DNA of 33,557 nt from Clostridiales bacterium (GTDB lineage Bacteria; Bacillota; Clostridia; Oscillospirales; Oscillospiraceae), in the NCBI GenBank assembly GCA_021205375.1, contig JAJPXR010000220.1, positions 5,589-39,145 on the forward strand. Direction: 5' to 3'. A program made the position numbers and the translations under genes. Positions within the stretch are counted from its first letter, which is position 1, and each line of letters begins with the position of its first letter. Positions 8,734-18,510 of this stretch are shown piece after piece. Under the pieces are notes generated by a model. It worked only from the letters and a program-made list of their open reading frames with translations, did not search any database and was not told the DNA's origin.

Positions 8734-9953
8734 TGTAAGACCCTTCGCTTTTTTCTACTCCGTTGCAGGGACGAGTTCCTATTGGATAACAGGTAAATCC
8801 CTAAAATAATTACAAATGGATTGTACGCAATATCAATAAGGTACTGATTTATAATACTGGACACCGCAATCAGCACGATTATTATCGACAATTTGAGTTT
8901 TTTTTCCAATGTCACTTTTCTTGCAATATAGGTGTATGCAATCAGCATGATCGCAAATAAAATAACACCGTAAATCATAATAATCTGCAAATAGGATGAA
9001 TCAATATAAGTTGTTCCTATCTTCGTATCATAATCATAAATTTTGTACCCGTTCCCCTGCATTTTGATGGATTGACCGAACAGAGTAAATCCATACATGT
9101 CAATCACCTTTTTACCAATTTTCAGACGATTACTAAACAACTATTCATCAAGCAAAACCCAGAAATGGCTTGAGCTAGAATACAAATAAGTGATCCCCAC
9201 AGAAAAAATGCCGCAAACCAACGTAACCCATTGCGTCGCAAAGGCAAACCGTTTACTTTGAAAAATTTTTCTCTTGTAATCATACAAAAGGAACAAAATT
9301 AACGTTGCTAAAATCATCAGCTCCGAAAGTCTCGCATTACAGTATCTATCTAAAAAAGCTATGATGAAAATATGAATAATAACATCCAATAACTTCATCT
9401 TATGCTTTCTAATATAATGGTACGCGAGAATCAAAAAGAACACATGCGCTGCAAAATCCGTAGAATAAACGATTCCAAAAGAATAACGGACAGTTCCTGT
9501 ACTTGGCCGCACCGTCGAATAATTGACGATAATTCCTGACAAACTACAGAACATTGCAATTAAAAGATAAATTGTGCCTAAAATCAAATATGTCTTAACA
9601 ATTTTTTTATCATCCACACCACGGCAACCCACGGCAAGCAAAATAAAATCCAAAAGCGTTGCCGTGCTGCTCGAAAATATGGAAATTGCAGCGAACCCCA
9701 CCAAAAGCGCAATCACAGATAATTGCTTAATGTTATAACGGTCAAGAAATGCACATTTGACGAAAATCAGGATGACAGAGAAAACTCGCACCACATTAAG
9801 GAGCGATGAGATATTCATTACCCCCTTAAAGGTGGTTGTGTTATAAAAATCACACGTAAAAAGCAGGAAAAATGCCAAAAAATATGTCACATCTTTCGCT
9901 CTCAGGGACAAAGAGATTTTCCAAGCCGAGGGCTTTCTAACTGAAATTTCCAT
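8730..9953 (-). pseudogene. Wzy-like polysaccharide polymerase interrupted by an in-frame TAG (9141-9143)
   Basis: ORFs 9141-9959 and 8730-9140 are in the same frame, separated only by TAG. Downstream half carries RLKIGKKVIDMYGFTLFGQSIKM...YIDSSYLQIIMIYG, typical of Wzy C-terminal regions. Start placed at ATG 9953. Confidence 0.8.
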
Positions 9954-10065
9954 GCTCAATCACCTACTATCAAATCGCCAAAGCAAACTATATCTATATC
10001 TCTGTTGATTTTTCCCCGCAATTTGCCTTTCGGTTTTCTGATTTTAAGGATCATATTCTCACACT

Positions 10066-11112
10066 CTATCTGAATCTCATCTTCAGCTTGGCATAAAGCT
10101 CCAATCCGAACAAAAACTTCGCCTTCATACAAACAGCGGAATACTTATGCTGGTCCTCCAGGTATTTGATCTCGCAGTTCCTGATGGCCGATGAAAACGG
10201 CTCTTCCCCCAGCGTTTTTTTCAGCTCCGCATACCGTTCCGACCTGGTTTTCGGATTCTTGGGATTGAAAAAGTATTTGCTCAACTGGGATGTCAAAAAC
10301 GCCACCTCTCGGTTGGCTTCCGCAACCACAAAGGTGTGGTCTTTTCCGGTCTCTGCAATAAACCTTCGCACAAGTTCACTGTTTCGTTTCAGGATGTCCA
10401 CGGAGACCGGTTTAAACGCATGGGTCAGCGAAGACCCAACAATGCGGTAATTGTACGTATGTTCATCGTTGTAATAAAACTTTTTAACGTGGTTCAGAAG
10501 ATATAAGCTGTAAACGCCATCGTCAAACACGCCCTTGGCGTAGGGGTCAAACCGGATGTGGTTGTCCTTGATGATGGACAGCTTGACAAATTTGCCCCAC
10601 GGCGCGGCATATCCGTTCGAAAGGCCCTTCACATAGTAAGGGCTGAATTTATGGCAGAGGACATATTTTTGAATGCTCTGGATCGTCTCTGGGTCGTCTG
10701 TAAAAAAGATTTGTGAAAACTGGTGAAGGCGTTTCTGATAAGTATCCGCCATAATGACGCAATCGGACATGATGCAATCCGCACCGGTCTGCTCCGCATC
10801 GCGCATCAGCTTCTCACAGGCGTCCAATTCGATCCAGTCATCGGAATCGACAAAATACGCCCACTCGCCGCTTGCGGCGTCAATGCCCGTATTTCGTGCC
10901 TCAGAAACACCGGCGTTCTTCTTGTGGATGACCGTTACCCTTGCGTCCTTCGCCGCGTATTCATCACAAATCTGAGGACAGTTGTCCGGTGAACCGTCAT
11001 CGACCAGGATCAACTCGAAATCCGTGTAGGTCTGTCCAAGGATACTATCCACACACTGATGAATGTATTTTTCTACGCCGTAAACCGGAACGATAAAGCT
11101 GATTTTTGGCAT
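10066..11112 (-). CDS. Family 2 glycosyltransferase
   Basis: MPKISFIVPVYGVEKYIHQCVDSILGQTYTDFELILVDDGSPDNCPQICDEYA; DSDDW motif; GGAGT RBS before ATG 11112. Confidence 0.95.
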   Translation of the reverse strand: MPKISFIVPVYGVEKYIHQCVDSILGQTYTDFELILVDDGSPDNCPQICDEYAAKDARVTVIHKKNAGVSEARNTGIDAASGEWAYFVDSDDWIELDACEKLMRDAEQTGADCIMSDCVIMADTYQKRLHQFSQIFFTDDPETIQSIQKYVLCHKFSPYYVKGLSNGYAAPWGKFVKLSIIKDNHIRFDPYAKGVFDDGVYSLYLLNHVKKFYYNDEHTYNYRIVGSSLTHAFKPVSVDILKRNSELVRRFIAETGKDHTFVVAEANREVAFLTSQLSKYFFNPKNPKTRSERYAELKKTLGEEPFSSAIRNCEIKYLEDQHKYSAVCMKAKFLFGLELYAKLKMRFR

Positions 11113-11212
11113 CTTGTTAGACTCCTTCAATTGTTTTTTGCCCGTCATTGCAATGGGATCACATACCGCTCTCCCATCAGGGTTTGATCGAAACCCGACT
11201 GTAAAAGCAGCC

Positions 11213-12121
11213 TCAGCCCTTTTTGCAAACGAACTGTACGGTATCCTTCACAATATCGGCGAAGGAATGAGGCGGCTTCCACCCCAGATCCTGATACAAA
11301 AGGCTGCTGTCCATCCCCGCGTTCAGGGCATGTTTTTCATCTGGCTGCACCAGGATATCAACCTTTTTCCCTGTGACCTTTTCGGCCTCGTCCCGGACGA
11401 GGGCAGCCATCTCTGTAATGCCGGTCTGCCCGTCCGGTCCAAGGTTGTAGACGGGCTTCCAGGAATCTGGAGCCTTCTGCAAAAGAAACGTGATCGCCTG
11501 GGCGGCATCTCTGACATCCAGGAAGGAAAACTTTTGCGTTCCCCCGACAATGGAGAGGTTCTCCCCGGCCAAAGCGCTGCAAACGAATTTATAGAGCACA
11601 TTTTGGGGGACTGTATCCGTCGGTCCCATCAGCGAGGCCAGCCTCAGGCTGCAACCAGCCGTTGCGCCCTTGGAAAAATGGACCGCCTGCCGCAGCAATT
11701 CCTCTGCGCCGCACTTTGCCAGCGCATAAAGATACCCCGGCGCCAGCTCCGAATCCTCCGCCCCCAGCATGGCTTTTTCACTTCCATACACAGACTGGGA
11801 AGAGAGATTCAAAATCCCGGCGGCTCTGTTTTCCACAGCGGCCTGAAACAGCCGCCTTGAAAAATCAAGGCTTTGCGCCAGGCCAACGCCTACGGACTTG
11901 CGGCAGAACGCCCCATGGATGATGATGCAGTTCTCGTCGATCACGCCATGGCTGTTCAGCAGGTCCTCGTTGGAGAGAATACGGACATCGCGCCCTCGAA
12001 AAAGCGCCTCCGCCTTCGCTGGCGCAGAGGTCAACGCATAAATTTCATACCCGCTGCCTTCCAGTTGCCTGACCAATTCTCTGCCCAAGTATCCGGTCGC
12101 TCCGGTAATGACTATCTTCAT
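11213..12121 (-). CDS. NAD-dependent epimerase/dehydratase (extended SDR)
   Basis: MKIVITGATGYLGRELVRQL (GxxGxxG), YALAK (YxxxK) catalytic motif. Confidence 0.92.
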   Translation of the reverse strand: MKIVITGATGYLGRELVRQLEGSGYEIYALTSAPAKAEALFRGRDVRILSNEDLLNSHGVIDENCIIIHGAFCRKSVGVGLAQSLDFSRRLFQAAVENRAAGILNLSSQSVYGSEKAMLGAEDSELAPGYLYALAKCGAEELLRQAVHFSKGATAGCSLRLASLMGPTDTVPQNVLYKFVCSALAGENLSIVGGTQKFSFLDVRDAAQAITFLLQKAPDSWKPVYNLGPDGQTGITEMAALVRDEAEKVTGKKVDILVQPDEKHALNAGMDSSLLYQDLGWKPPHSFADIVKDTVQFVCKKG

Positions 12122-12165
12122 GAAACTTTACTCCTGATACATTTTGGATTCTTTGTAAAACCGAT

Positions 12166-13470
12166 TTATTGCCCCCGATGAGCAAAAAGTCTCTCCGGCT
12201 CCATCTTGACCACCATGTTTTCTCCCTTATCGTTCAAAACCGTGATGTGCTCATTTAAATAGGCAATATCCTCTGCCATCTGTTCCCGGCTGTCACACAT
12301 CATGACAAAGCGGATCATCAGTTGCCGGAGCGTATCCCCATTTGGCGTTTCTGTCCCAACCGGATACCGGCTCTCATACTCGATGACACTCGGCGTATGG
12401 TTTACAGCTTGTTCCAGGCCCTCAATCATCCCTACTTTGCCGCCTTTCGCCACAAAGGACACAATGCCACAGCATTTCCCCTTCATATAAGGGTCCTCTT
12501 TCTCCGGGCAGAAGGTGACGCTCTTCCCAAGCAGGGCGTGTTCCACAAGCACGTGCATATAATTCACGCCGTTCGTTCTCGCCAAAAAGCGATATGGGGC
12601 CTCTCCCGCCGAGCGCAGCCCCGCCTCAAAAATGTGAAATCCAGTTTCCGGGTCATACATCCCCTGAATGAACAGCACACCGTTTTTCATCCCCAGGCTC
12701 CTGCACAGGCGGAGCATGGGTTCATTCACTTGCTCCATAAAAGCGTCCAGGAACAGGGATGGAAACACACGTGCGGCGGGGATCGTTGTTACGTTTCCTT
12801 CATGAACAGCCACGGGATAACGGTTATCCATGCAGGACAGCGTCGGCACTCCGTTGCTTACCGTATAATGCGCGGTAAACTCTTCGCCCTTTACAAACTC
12901 TTCGACGATGATTTTTCCGCAATTGGAATGGGAAAAGGAATCTCCTTCCGCCTCCGTCAACTCATCCTCATTCATGCAGATATGTACCCCGGCAGATGTG
13001 GAAGCGTCCACCGGTTTGATGACAGCGGGATATTGGATGGTCTCTAAAACCGATTCCGGCAGCTTCTCCCCTGTAAAATAGGTATGCGGACACGGCACGC
13101 CGTTTTCTTCACAAAGTCTGCGGAACTGGTCTTTGCTCTCTACGCTATCCCACTGTTCTTTCGTACAATAAAATGAAAGACCATATTTTTCGGAGAGCGC
13201 CATCGCGTTCAGCAGATTAAATTCGCTGATGCCTGCCAGAACCCCGTCAACATGTTTTTCTTCGATGAGCTTGCTCAACGCCTCCAAATCGGCTGTGCTG
13301 ATCAGGACCGCCTCATCTGCGACCCGCTTGGCAGCCGAACGCTCTGGCGGATAGTAATCCGCCACTATTACATGTGCGCCATTCTCCCTCGCATATTGGA
13401 CAATATCAGTCGCTCCTACGTTGGAGCCGAGGACCAACAAGGTTTTCCCCTGAAAAAGCTGATTATCCAT
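12166..13470 (-). CDS. ATP-grasp domain ligase (paralogue 3)
   Basis: 434 aa; LLVLGSNVGATDIVQYARENGAHVIVADYYPPERSAAKRVADEAVLIST...YPAVIKPVDASTSAGVHI...GKIIVEEFVKGEE. Confidence 0.9.
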   Translation of the reverse strand: MDNQLFQGKTLLVLGSNVGATDIVQYARENGAHVIVADYYPPERSAAKRVADEAVLISTADLEALSKLIEEKHVDGVLAGISEFNLLNAMALSEKYGLSFYCTKEQWDSVESKDQFRRLCEENGVPCPHTYFTGEKLPESVLETIQYPAVIKPVDASTSAGVHICMNEDELTEAEGDSFSHSNCGKIIVEEFVKGEEFTAHYTVSNGVPTLSCMDNRYPVAVHEGNVTTIPAARVFPSLFLDAFMEQVNEPMLRLCRSLGMKNGVLFIQGMYDPETGFHIFEAGLRSAGEAPYRFLARTNGVNYMHVLVEHALLGKSVTFCPEKEDPYMKGKCCGIVSFVAKGGKVGMIEGLEQAVNHTPSVIEYESRYPVGTETPNGDTLRQLMIRFVMMCDSREQMAEDIAYLNEHITVLNDKGENMVVKMEPERLFAHRGQ

Positions 13471-13518
13471 TCAGAATTACTCCTATTTTCTTTTCTAATA
13501 CGATAAAATGCCTTGCTT

Positions 13519-14715
13519 TTACTGAACCACAACCTGTATGTGGTCATATATATGGTTCACGGTCTCATTCATTTCATCTTGATTATCAAACCTAAGCACC
13601 AATGTCCCAATCGCAAAATTTGCCGCTGTGAATACATGAACTTCCTCTCCCGCTTTAACCCACAGATCCGTCTGATATAAATGAGGACGCAGCTTTTCAT
13701 CTGTCAGAAGTCTAACAAACTTGCCATTCTTATCGCTGTGCAAAACGATCTCCGCCCAGAATCCATCATACACGGGATCGGTCATAGGCATCACTTCGTC
13801 TCCAACTGCCGCACGAACAGCATTCTTGATTAATTCCTGTCCTGTTGCGTATTCCAGCACTTCTGCCAGACGGTTGCCACCGCCTCTTGGCGAACACTCC
13901 ATTATATACGGCTTCCCATTTGCTCCTTGCCGGGCCTCAATGTTATAAATTGAGGTTTTCAGATTCAAGAGCTTTATCAATCTCTGGATCTCGCTGCGGA
14001 GGGTATCCTGGATTTCCTGCGGCATTTCACAGGGCCATGTGTATGCGCATGGCGCATAAGGATTTTCAGCATTCAAATCAAACTTCTGGTTATTAAACGA
14101 TGCAAACACCAACTCGCCATCTATGCTAAAGCTATCTGTATCCGTCGAATCGCCTTGCTTTTCAATAAACTCTTCAACAATAAACTCGCTAGAAAGGGAA
14201 TATTCCAAGGCATTTACGATTGCACCTTTCAAGGCATTTGGATCATCTACTCTAGTGACGCCTTTACTCCCGGCAGAATCTGTAGGCTTAACGATAACTG
14301 GCCAACTAAAATCATAGGCCTCTTTCAGGGCTTCCTCCAGGGATGTATATCCTTTTGCTTTTGGGACGTTAAACCCATTTTCGGTCAGAAAATTTCGGAA
14401 CAATGCTTTATTTTGCATGATTCTTACTGACTCATACGGATTTGTCGGAAGTCCGAGCTTCTCCGCGACATAAGCTGCGGTCACGACACCGGGATCACAT
14501 GCAAATGACATAATCCCGTTCACCTGTAACTCCTGCGCTAAAACCAGAACCGCTTCCTTATCAATGATGCTGACATTATGATACTCGTCCGAATATTTAT
14601 GCGCATAATTATCAGGCAAATAGTCACAGGTAATCGTGTAATACCCCAACTCATGCGCTGCTTTTATCACCGGCCGAAGATATCTTGATCCGCCAAGTAA
14701 CAGCACTTTTTTCAT
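13519..14715 (-). CDS. ATP-grasp domain ligase (paralogue 2)
   Basis: MKKVLLLGGSRYLRPVIKAAHELGYYTITCDYLPDNYAHKYSDEYHNVSIIDKEAVL...WPVIVKPTDSAGSKGVTRV...FIVEEFIE; RBS GGAGGTG before ATG 14715. Confidence 0.92.
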   Translation of the reverse strand: MKKVLLLGGSRYLRPVIKAAHELGYYTITCDYLPDNYAHKYSDEYHNVSIIDKEAVLVLAQELQVNGIMSFACDPGVVTAAYVAEKLGLPTNPYESVRIMQNKALFRNFLTENGFNVPKAKGYTSLEEALKEAYDFSWPVIVKPTDSAGSKGVTRVDDPNALKGAIVNALEYSLSSEFIVEEFIEKQGDSTDTDSFSIDGELVFASFNNQKFDLNAENPYAPCAYTWPCEMPQEIQDTLRSEIQRLIKLLNLKTSIYNIEARQGANGKPYIMECSPRGGGNRLAEVLEYATGQELIKNAVRAAVGDEVMPMTDPVYDGFWAEIVLHSDKNGKFVRLLTDEKLRPHLYQTDLWVKAGEEVHVFTAANFAIGTLVLRFDNQDEMNETVNHIYDHIQVVVQ

Positions 14716-14772
14716 GCCGCGCACCTCCATTCATAAGAATAGAGGTCTTCGATCAATGGGGTAGCGGCAATA

Positions 14773-15996
14773 TCAACGATAACTAGGAGCAGTACCCCCC
14801 CCCTGGACAATTTTCACATCTATAGATTGATTTATATTCTCCAGCATAAAATCCATTTCCTCCTGATTTTTGAACTTCAAGAAAATAATTCCGATCGCCT
14901 TGGCTGCATTGTCGAAGTATTCTACAGGGTCGCCCGGCTTCTTGTACACACATTCTTTCACGATATGTTCTTTCAGCTCTTCCGAATACTCGATTCCTTC
15001 GAAAGCGCCATTTTCCGCTGTGTGTAGATTGTGGGTGGCATAATACAACGTCCCTTTGGTTTCCTGGATGTCGATTGGCATCCCCATAGCAACGCGCACC
15101 GACATCTCAACCACATCCGTGTCAAATATCATACCCAGCAGATCGGGGATCATGTTCCCGCCGCTCCTGGGGCCAATGTCGATGGGCCACACTCTGTCAT
15201 TTTGATCGACGACCAACTCCACGTTCATCGGACCGGACACAATGCCGAGCTTATCGACCATCCTCTGCAAAGTGTCTTTCACATGTTCCGTATCCACTTC
15301 GCTTAACAGCAAAGGATAACTTTTCCCTACCGGGACCAATGGATTCACACGGTTGTCCCTGTGGCAGTTCATAAGGCCCCATTGGATCACCTTTCCCTCA
15401 TATACAAAGATGTCTCCGCCGATCAGGTACTTATGCTTCTTTTCAATATACTCTTCCACGATCAGGCGATGGGTTCTTGAAAAGGAAAATGCAAATTCCG
15501 CTGCCTGCGACAACCCGTCCCAACTGTGAAGCACGGTTGCTCCCTTGCTCCCGGAAGAGTCAACAGGCTTTACAATGACCGGAAGGCGATAGCGGCAGAT
15601 GTCCTTCTCAATTTCCTGCTGCGCTGCATAGCCGTTCGACACTGGCGCACAAAAGCCGTTTTCCTGCAAAAATCGCCGGAACTTATCCTTATTACACAGG
15701 ATTTGAACAGATTCATACGGATTCCCCGGCAGTCCCAGCTTCTCCGCCACATACGCGGCGGTGGGCGCCGCCGGGTCGGAGGCGTAGGCAAGGACGCCGT
15801 CGATTTTTTCCTTTTCTGCCACTTTCAAAACGGCTTCCTTGTCCGTCGTGCTGACCAGATAAAAGCGGTCCGCCGCGTACTGCCCCGGATTATCCGTGAG
15901 ATAATCACAGAGTACCGTGTAAAAGCCCAGTCTCTTTGCGGTCTCGATTGCAATGACCTGCTGCGCAGACCCGCCGAGTAACAGTATCTTTTTCAT
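14773..15996 (-). CDS. ATP-grasp domain ligase (paralogue 1)
   Basis: MKKILLLGGSAQQVIAIETAKRLGFYTVLCDYLTDNPGQYAADRFYLVSTTDKEAVL...LPVIVKPVDSSGSKGATVL...LIVEEYIEKKHKYLIGGD; overlaps the upstream stop by ATGA. Confidence 0.92.
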   Translation of the reverse strand: MKKILLLGGSAQQVIAIETAKRLGFYTVLCDYLTDNPGQYAADRFYLVSTTDKEAVLKVAEKEKIDGVLAYASDPAAPTAAYVAEKLGLPGNPYESVQILCNKDKFRRFLQENGFCAPVSNGYAAQQEIEKDICRYRLPVIVKPVDSSGSKGATVLHSWDGLSQAAEFAFSFSRTHRLIVEEYIEKKHKYLIGGDIFVYEGKVIQWGLMNCHRDNRVNPLVPVGKSYPLLLSEVDTEHVKDTLQRMVDKLGIVSGPMNVELVVDQNDRVWPIDIGPRSGGNMIPDLLGMIFDTDVVEMSVRVAMGMPIDIQETKGTLYYATHNLHTAENGAFEGIEYSEELKEHIVKECVYKKPGDPVEYFDNAAKAIGIIFLKFKNQEEMDFMLENINQSIDVKIVQGGGTAPSYR

Positions 15997-16847
15997 TCAC
16001 TTTTCTCCATGCCTAGTTCCGCAAAGGCCCGGTCAATATACTTCTGCTCGACCCCGTCCAGGTTTATGACCCGGCCACAGGTGTCGTACCCCATAAACGT
16101 CCCGATTTTGACATTGGCTCTGGCAGAAGCATTCTTTCGGTTGAGCGCAAATTGCACCAGGCGAACCATCATCTTACAGTCGGTCAGAAAACTGACATGC
16201 TCGATGTACCAAACGTCGTTATCCAGCTTTTCCTGCCATGTCCACACGTGGTCAATGGCCTCATGCGGCGGACACTCCAAACCGGGCCTTACGGAGAGCC
16301 GCGCCTTGTGCCTGGCATTATATCGGCCAAGGTATTCCGGCGGCAATGGCCGCGGCCCGATCAGGCTCATGTCGCCCTTCAACACAGACCAGAAATTCAA
16401 CAGCTCGTCCAGGGAAGTTTTCCGAACGAACCTGCCCCATTTTGTCACACGCTGGCCAGGCGGGAGCAGTTCTCCCTTTTCATCCACTTCATTCGTCATG
16501 TTGCGGAACTTGACGATTTTAAACGGTTTCCCGTTTCTTCCGGTCCGCTCCTGTAGGAAAAACAGCGGCCTTCCCACGTCAAAGAAGGTAACGATCCCAA
16601 TGACAAAATTAATCGGCAGCGTGACGATCACAGCAAGCAGCGAAACGATAATATCGATCAGCCTTTTTATGTATTTGGAATAAATGCCTTGCCTTGGATG
16701 GACTTTTTCCAGCTTTGCATTTATTTCCGGGAGGCGCTCCTCCGCAAGCCAATCTGCGATTTGCCAGCGCATCGCTTTGGTCAGCTCTGCCCTGTCGTGG
16801 TGTGGCGTCTCTGTTACGGCAGTCGGCCCCATTCCTTCTGTTTCCAT
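15993..16847 (-). CDS. Bacterial sugar transferase (undecaprenyl-phosphate monotopic phosphoglycosyl transferase)
   Basis: KRLIDIIVSLLAVIVTLPINFVIGIVTFFDVGRPLFFLQERTGRNGKPFKIVKFRNM...RKTSLDELLNFWSVLKGDMSLIGPRPLPPEYL. Confidence 0.96.
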   Translation of the reverse strand: METEGMGPTAVTETPHHDRAELTKAMRWQIADWLAEERLPEINAKLEKVHPRQGIYSKYIKRLIDIIVSLLAVIVTLPINFVIGIVTFFDVGRPLFFLQERTGRNGKPFKIVKFRNMTNEVDEKGELLPPGQRVTKWGRFVRKTSLDELLNFWSVLKGDMSLIGPRPLPPEYLGRYNARHKARLSVRPGLECPPHEAIDHVWTWQEKLDNDVWYIEHVSFLTDCKMMVRLVQFALNRKNASARANVKIGTFMGYDTCGRVINLDGVEQKYIDRAFAELGMEKSE

Positions 16848-16866
16848 TTGCTTATCCTCCGAAAAA

Positions 16867-17970
16867 TCACTTGCGCAAAATCAGATCGCAAATCCGCTCA
16901 ACCTCATCCAGCTCCAAATCGGCATACATCGGCAGGCACAGGATGTTCATGGAGACGTTGTGCGCCACCGGTGTTTTCTGGAGCTTGAATCTGCCGGCAT
17001 AGCACTCCAGCTCGTTTGTGGCCGGGAAGAAATACCGCCTTGCGTGGATGTCATGCCGCATCAAACGGTCGTAAATATCATCTCTGCTCTTGCCAAACAT
17101 CCTCGGATCAACGTAAATCGGATAATAAGCGTAATTAGGAACGACGCCCTCTCTCAGTTTCATCAGACGGATACCGGGAACCGCTCCCAGCCGCTCATCG
17201 TATTTCTCCGCAACCGCCTTCCGCTTTGCAATGTTTTCGTCAACGTGCCGCAGGTTGCAAATGCCCATCGCAGCGCGGAACTCATCCATCTTCGCGTTGC
17301 CGCCGATGCCGGTCACGCGGTCCTCCCCGTGGATGCCAAAATTTTTCAGTTCGTGGAGGCGGACACGATAGTCGCTGTCGCTGAACGAGATTGCCCCGCC
17401 CTCGATGGTGTTGAACACCTTGGTCGCGTGGAAGCTGAACATGCACATATCGCCAAAATTGCCCACGCCGACGCCCTTGTACGTAGTCCCAAAGGCGTGC
17501 GCGCCGTCGTAGAAGACCTTTAGGCCGTGCCGGTCCGCGATCTCCTGAATGGCTTCCACATCACACAGGTTCCCATAGACATGCACCGGCATGATGGCCA
17601 CCGTCCTGGGCGTGATTAAATCTTCAATTTTTGAGACGTCGATGGTATAATCTCGCGGGTCGATATCACAAAAGACAGGGACAAGGTTCTTTCTCACGAT
17701 TGCATGGGTCGTCGAAACAAAGGTGTAAGGTGTGGTGATCACCTCTGACCCAGCCGGAAAGTCAAACGTTTGCAGGCCCATTTCCAGAGCCAAATGTCCG
17801 TTGGCAAACAGGGAAAGCTGCGGCACGTCAAGGTAGTCCATCAACTGGTGCTGGAGCTTCTTATAGACCGGCCCCATGTTCGTCATTCGTTTCGACTCGA
17901 AAATAGGCTTGATTTCTTCAATATATTCCTCCATCGAGGCAATCGAAGACTGCGTGACAAAAGTACTCAT
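16867..17970 (-). CDS. DegT/DnrJ/EryC1/StrS PLP-dependent sugar aminotransferase
   Basis: ALEMGLQTFDFPAGSEVITTPYTFVSTTHAIV...VYGNLCDVEAIQEIADRHGLKVFYDGAHAFG...FSFHATKVFNTIEGGAI; GGAGGAAGAG RBS. Confidence 0.96.
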   Translation of the reverse strand: MSTFVTQSSIASMEEYIEEIKPIFESKRMTNMGPVYKKLQHQLMDYLDVPQLSLFANGHLALEMGLQTFDFPAGSEVITTPYTFVSTTHAIVRKNLVPVFCDIDPRDYTIDVSKIEDLITPRTVAIMPVHVYGNLCDVEAIQEIADRHGLKVFYDGAHAFGTTYKGVGVGNFGDMCMFSFHATKVFNTIEGGAISFSDSDYRVRLHELKNFGIHGEDRVTGIGGNAKMDEFRAAMGICNLRHVDENIAKRKAVAEKYDERLGAVPGIRLMKLREGVVPNYAYYPIYVDPRMFGKSRDDIYDRLMRHDIHARRYFFPATNELECYAGRFKLQKTPVAHNVSMNILCLPMYADLELDEVERICDLILRK

Positions 17971-18122
17971 TTCTCTCTTCCTCCTGCGCTTTCTACATTA
18001 CCTCCCCCGAAAGGGGGGGAAGTCGTAGTTATTCCAGTTCTTCATGATAGCTGTGCTTTGACGCTCCCTCCATGGGCGTGAAGGGAATCGTGAGCGAGGA
18101 TGGGCCTCACCCGGACTCATGC

Positions 18123-18151
18123 ATTGTACCCCTATCGGCTTGTAATGTCAA
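18123..18151 (-). promoter_or_regulatory. Near-consensus sigma-A-type promoter of the glycan operon
   Basis: Minus strand reads TTGACA, 17-nt spacer, TACAAT; about 150 nt upstream of the aminotransferase ATG at 17970. Confidence 0.8.
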
Positions 18152-18344
18152 TCGACAGATTTGCCATTTTTACACATCGAAGGATGGGGCATTTAGGGGA
18201 AATAAGCAACGGGAGAATCGAGAGCCAAAGGTGAAATTTGTTTACTTCCATTGACGCCAGCGAATGGCAACACCGCACAATTGTAAAGAAACCCTACGCG
18301 GTTTGCCGTATTTGCCAAATGGCGTTTTTCCCTGATGCAGCAAA

Positions 18345-18422
18345 ATGCGACACATGTTGTAAATTGTTGCTTGATGATTAGCACTGAAAGTGATAGAGTG
18401 ACAATGCAACGGATGTCGTGCA
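18345..18422 (+). promoter_or_regulatory. Promoter/operator module, copy A
   Basis: TTGATG-17-TAGAGT flanked by GCGACACATGTTGT (18347-18360) and GCAACGGATGTCGT (18406-18419). Confidence 0.65.
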
Positions 18423-18510
18423 ACAGGTGATGTCCGCATCGACCTGCCCCGCAGAACGGGAAAAATAGGCTTTAACACCGCAGCTTTCCGTTCAAAATGC
18501 GGAGAAAATC

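Noticed and set aside
2607-9143. Genome-wide reassignment of TAG to an amino acid
   Set aside because: TAG appears as the natural terminator of the GT2 gene (10066-10068) and the OppB-type gene (26753-26755), where readthrough would give no conserved extension.
18001-18020. CCTCCCCCGAAAGGGGGGGA as a terminator
   Set aside because: No U-tract on either strand and it sits just before the aminotransferase RBS; could be a 5' UTR hairpin but evidence is thin.
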